Source of the DNA: Nitrosopumilaceae archaeon
GTDB lineage: Archaea; Thermoproteota; Nitrososphaeria; Nitrososphaerales; Nitrosopumilaceae
Assembly: GCA_021296165.1 (NCBI GenBank)
Contig: JAGWAW010000070.1
Span: forward strand, 4,452 to 11,804
Direction: 5' to 3'
Length of the DNA stretch: 7,353 nt
Both the position numbers and the translations under genes were made by a program. The notes beneath the pieces were generated by a model. The model was not told the DNA's origin. It saw nothing but the letters and a program-made list of their open reading frames with translations, and searched no databases. Of this stretch, positions 6,035-7,353 are shown piece by piece. Each line of letters opens with the position of its first letter. Position 1 is the first letter of the stretch.

Positions 6035-7346
6035 ACGGGGTCAGCCGGTCCACGTCCCGGGGGTAGAATGTGGCGTCGCGGATGTTCCCCGTTCCGGTCA
6101 TGGCCATCATGAGCCGCTCCAGCCCTATGCCACAGCCGGCGTGGGGGGGCATTCCGTACTCGAAGGCCTCCAGATGGTGTGCAAATGAGGCCGTCTTCAT
6201 TCCCTTGTTGCGCATGTTCCGCTCCAGGCCGGCGCGGTCGTTCATGCGGGTGCTGCCCGAGGAGAGCTCCAGATCCCCCCACATCAGATCGAACGACTCG
6301 GAGACCCGCGGGTCATCCTGTTTGGTCTTGACGTAGAACGGCTTGGGCCCCATGGGCCAGTCGGTGATAAAGTACATCCCGTCCAGCCCCAGCCGGCGCA
6401 GCCATGACGGGTGCAGGTCGTCGCCCCACTCCATGTGGAGGTCGGTCTCGTCGCGGATGCGGCCGGCCAGCTCCTCGTACGTGTACCGGGGGATGTCGGT
6501 GGTGCCGGGTATGTCGTATTTGGCTCCCGGGTTCTGCTCCGCGTACTCCCGAACGGCGCCGGCGGCCCGGTGCACCACCTCGGCCGTGCGGTCCATTATG
6601 TCGTTGTAGTCCACAAAGGCCTCCTCCATGTCTATGGAGATGGCCTCGGCCAGGTGGCGGTTGGTGCGGGAGGGCTCGGCCCGGAATATCGGGGATATCT
6701 CAAAGACCCGCTCAAAGGACATGGTCAGCTGCTCCTTGTACAGCTGCGGGCTCTGCGCCAGGAACGCCTCCTTGTCGTAGTAGAATATGGGGAATAGTGC
6801 GGAGCCCCCCTCCGTCGCAGAGGCGATCATCTTGGGGGTGCTTATCTCGGTGAAGCCATTCCCGTAAAAGTACTCGCGAACGGCGCGCAGCACGGCTGTG
6901 CGCGCCCCGAAGATGTGGCGGAGCGGCTCCCGCCTCAGGTCTATGCAACGTATCTCGAGGCGGGTGTCTATGTTGGGGACCGACACGGTGGCTGGCTCGA
7001 ACGGCGGGGTGCGGCTGGCCGTCGAGAGCACCCTCAGCGCGCTGGGTATGATCTCGACTCCCCCCGGCGCCCGTGTTGACGCGGATGCCCGGCCCCGGAC
7101 GGCTACCGAGGAGTGCGGCTTTGCCCTGGTGAGCGTGGAGCGGATGTCATCGTCGCACACGCCCTTCTTGGCCACGATCTGGACGGGTCCGTCCCGGTCG
7201 CGCAGTGTGGCAAACGTGATGTTGCCGTGGGCTCGGACGGCGGCCACCCACCCCATCACAACGACCTCCTCGCCGTCCAAGGCGGGATCCATCTCCGAGG
7301 ACAGGTGCGTGCGGCGTATGTCTCCCAGCCCCTCCGGCGGCTCCAT
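6033..7346 (-). CDS. aspS: Aspartyl-tRNA synthetase, archaeal type, probably non-discriminating (aspartate-tRNA(Asp/Asn) ligase)
   Basis: This cytoplasmic class IIb synthetase attaches aspartate to tRNA(Asp) and probably also to tRNA(Asn). The 437 residues match the compact archaeal type. They comprise an N-terminal OB-fold anticodon-binding domain (about 10-115, with RTHLSSE and LRDRDGPVQIV), then the catalytic domain with motif 1 near P171, the flipping-loop region QSPQLYKEQ (198-206), motif 2 FRAE..RTNRHLAEA (R222, E224) and motif 3 GIGLERLMM (E410, R411). It ends in the typical FYPRD..RLTP. By hand alignment to Thermococcus kodakarensis AspRS, its discriminating residue K85 is replaced by proline (P94) and W26 by alanine (A35). 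Proline there is the mark of non-discriminating archaeal enzymes. The first gene of the operon in view, it precedes gatC by 10 bases. ATG 7346 lies seven bases from the window edge and adds about nine residues before the usual archaeal start, so the true start could still be further upstream. Confidence 0.95.
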   Translation of the reverse strand: MEPPEGLGDIRRTHLSSEMDPALDGEEVVVMGWVAAVRAHGNITFATLRDRDGPVQIVAKKGVCDDDIRSTLTRAKPHSSVAVRGRASASTRAPGGVEIIPSALRVLSTASRTPPFEPATVSVPNIDTRLEIRCIDLRREPLRHIFGARTAVLRAVREYFYGNGFTEISTPKMIASATEGGSALFPIFYYDKEAFLAQSPQLYKEQLTMSFERVFEISPIFRAEPSRTNRHLAEAISIDMEEAFVDYNDIMDRTAEVVHRAAGAVREYAEQNPGAKYDIPGTTDIPRYTYEELAGRIRDETDLHMEWGDDLHPSWLRRLGLDGMYFITDWPMGPKPFYVKTKQDDPRVSESFDLMWGDLELSSGSTRMNDRAGLERNMRNKGMKTASFAHHLEAFEYGMPPHAGCGIGLERLMMAMTGTGNIRDATFYPRDVDRLTP

Positions 7347-7353
7347 GTGGCGG

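Noticed and set aside
1..7353. CRISPR array, tRNA or rRNA gene
   Set aside because: No regularly spaced repeats, no T-loop/anticodon-arm pattern and no rRNA-like stretch seen on either strand.

Overview
The window looks like a piece of a GC-rich archaeal chromosome, most likely a marine thaumarchaeon (Nitrososphaerota) of the Cenarchaeum symbiosum kind. The case rests on an archaeal-type aspartyl-tRNA synthetase of about 437 residues, a GatCAB amidotransferase whose proteins read as thaumarchaeal, frequent use of ATA for isoleucine despite high GC, tight gene packing, and little sign of bacterial promoters or terminators. The species is inferred from memory of the families, not from a search.

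Left part (1-1670): the 3' part of a TnpB gene (IS200/IS605-type RNA-guided nuclease) enters from the left edge. All its visible catalytic residues are intact. An 8-bp perfect inverted repeat sits exactly at its stop codon, where an element's right end and the guide-RNA scaffold are expected. About 570 bases without a convincing gene follow. Hand counts of two sample lines there give 52-55% GC, against 67-85% in sample lines of the gat genes.

Middle (1671-2858): one plus-strand gene for a 12-helix major facilitator transporter. It carries the loop motif A and the antiporter motif C, so export is the more likely direction. It converges on the minus-strand operon across a 126-base spacer with no visible terminator.

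Right part (2985-7353, minus strand): a compact operon in transcription order aspS, gatC, gatA, gatB. Spacing is 10 bases, then a stop codon directly abutting a start codon, then a 4-base ATGA overlap. Together these genes provide the indirect route to Asn-tRNA(Asn). A relaxed AspRS charges tRNA(Asn) with aspartate, and GatCAB converts it to asparagine using ammonia from glutamine. The AspRS carries proline at the anticodon-loop position that marks non-discriminating archaeal enzymes, which fits this layout well. The operon promoter lies outside the window.

I did not find a clearly new system. The points most worth a second look are the in-frame gatC-TAG-TTG-gatA junction, the non-discriminating signature of AspRS inside a gat operon, and the TnpB right end with its candidate guide RNA.
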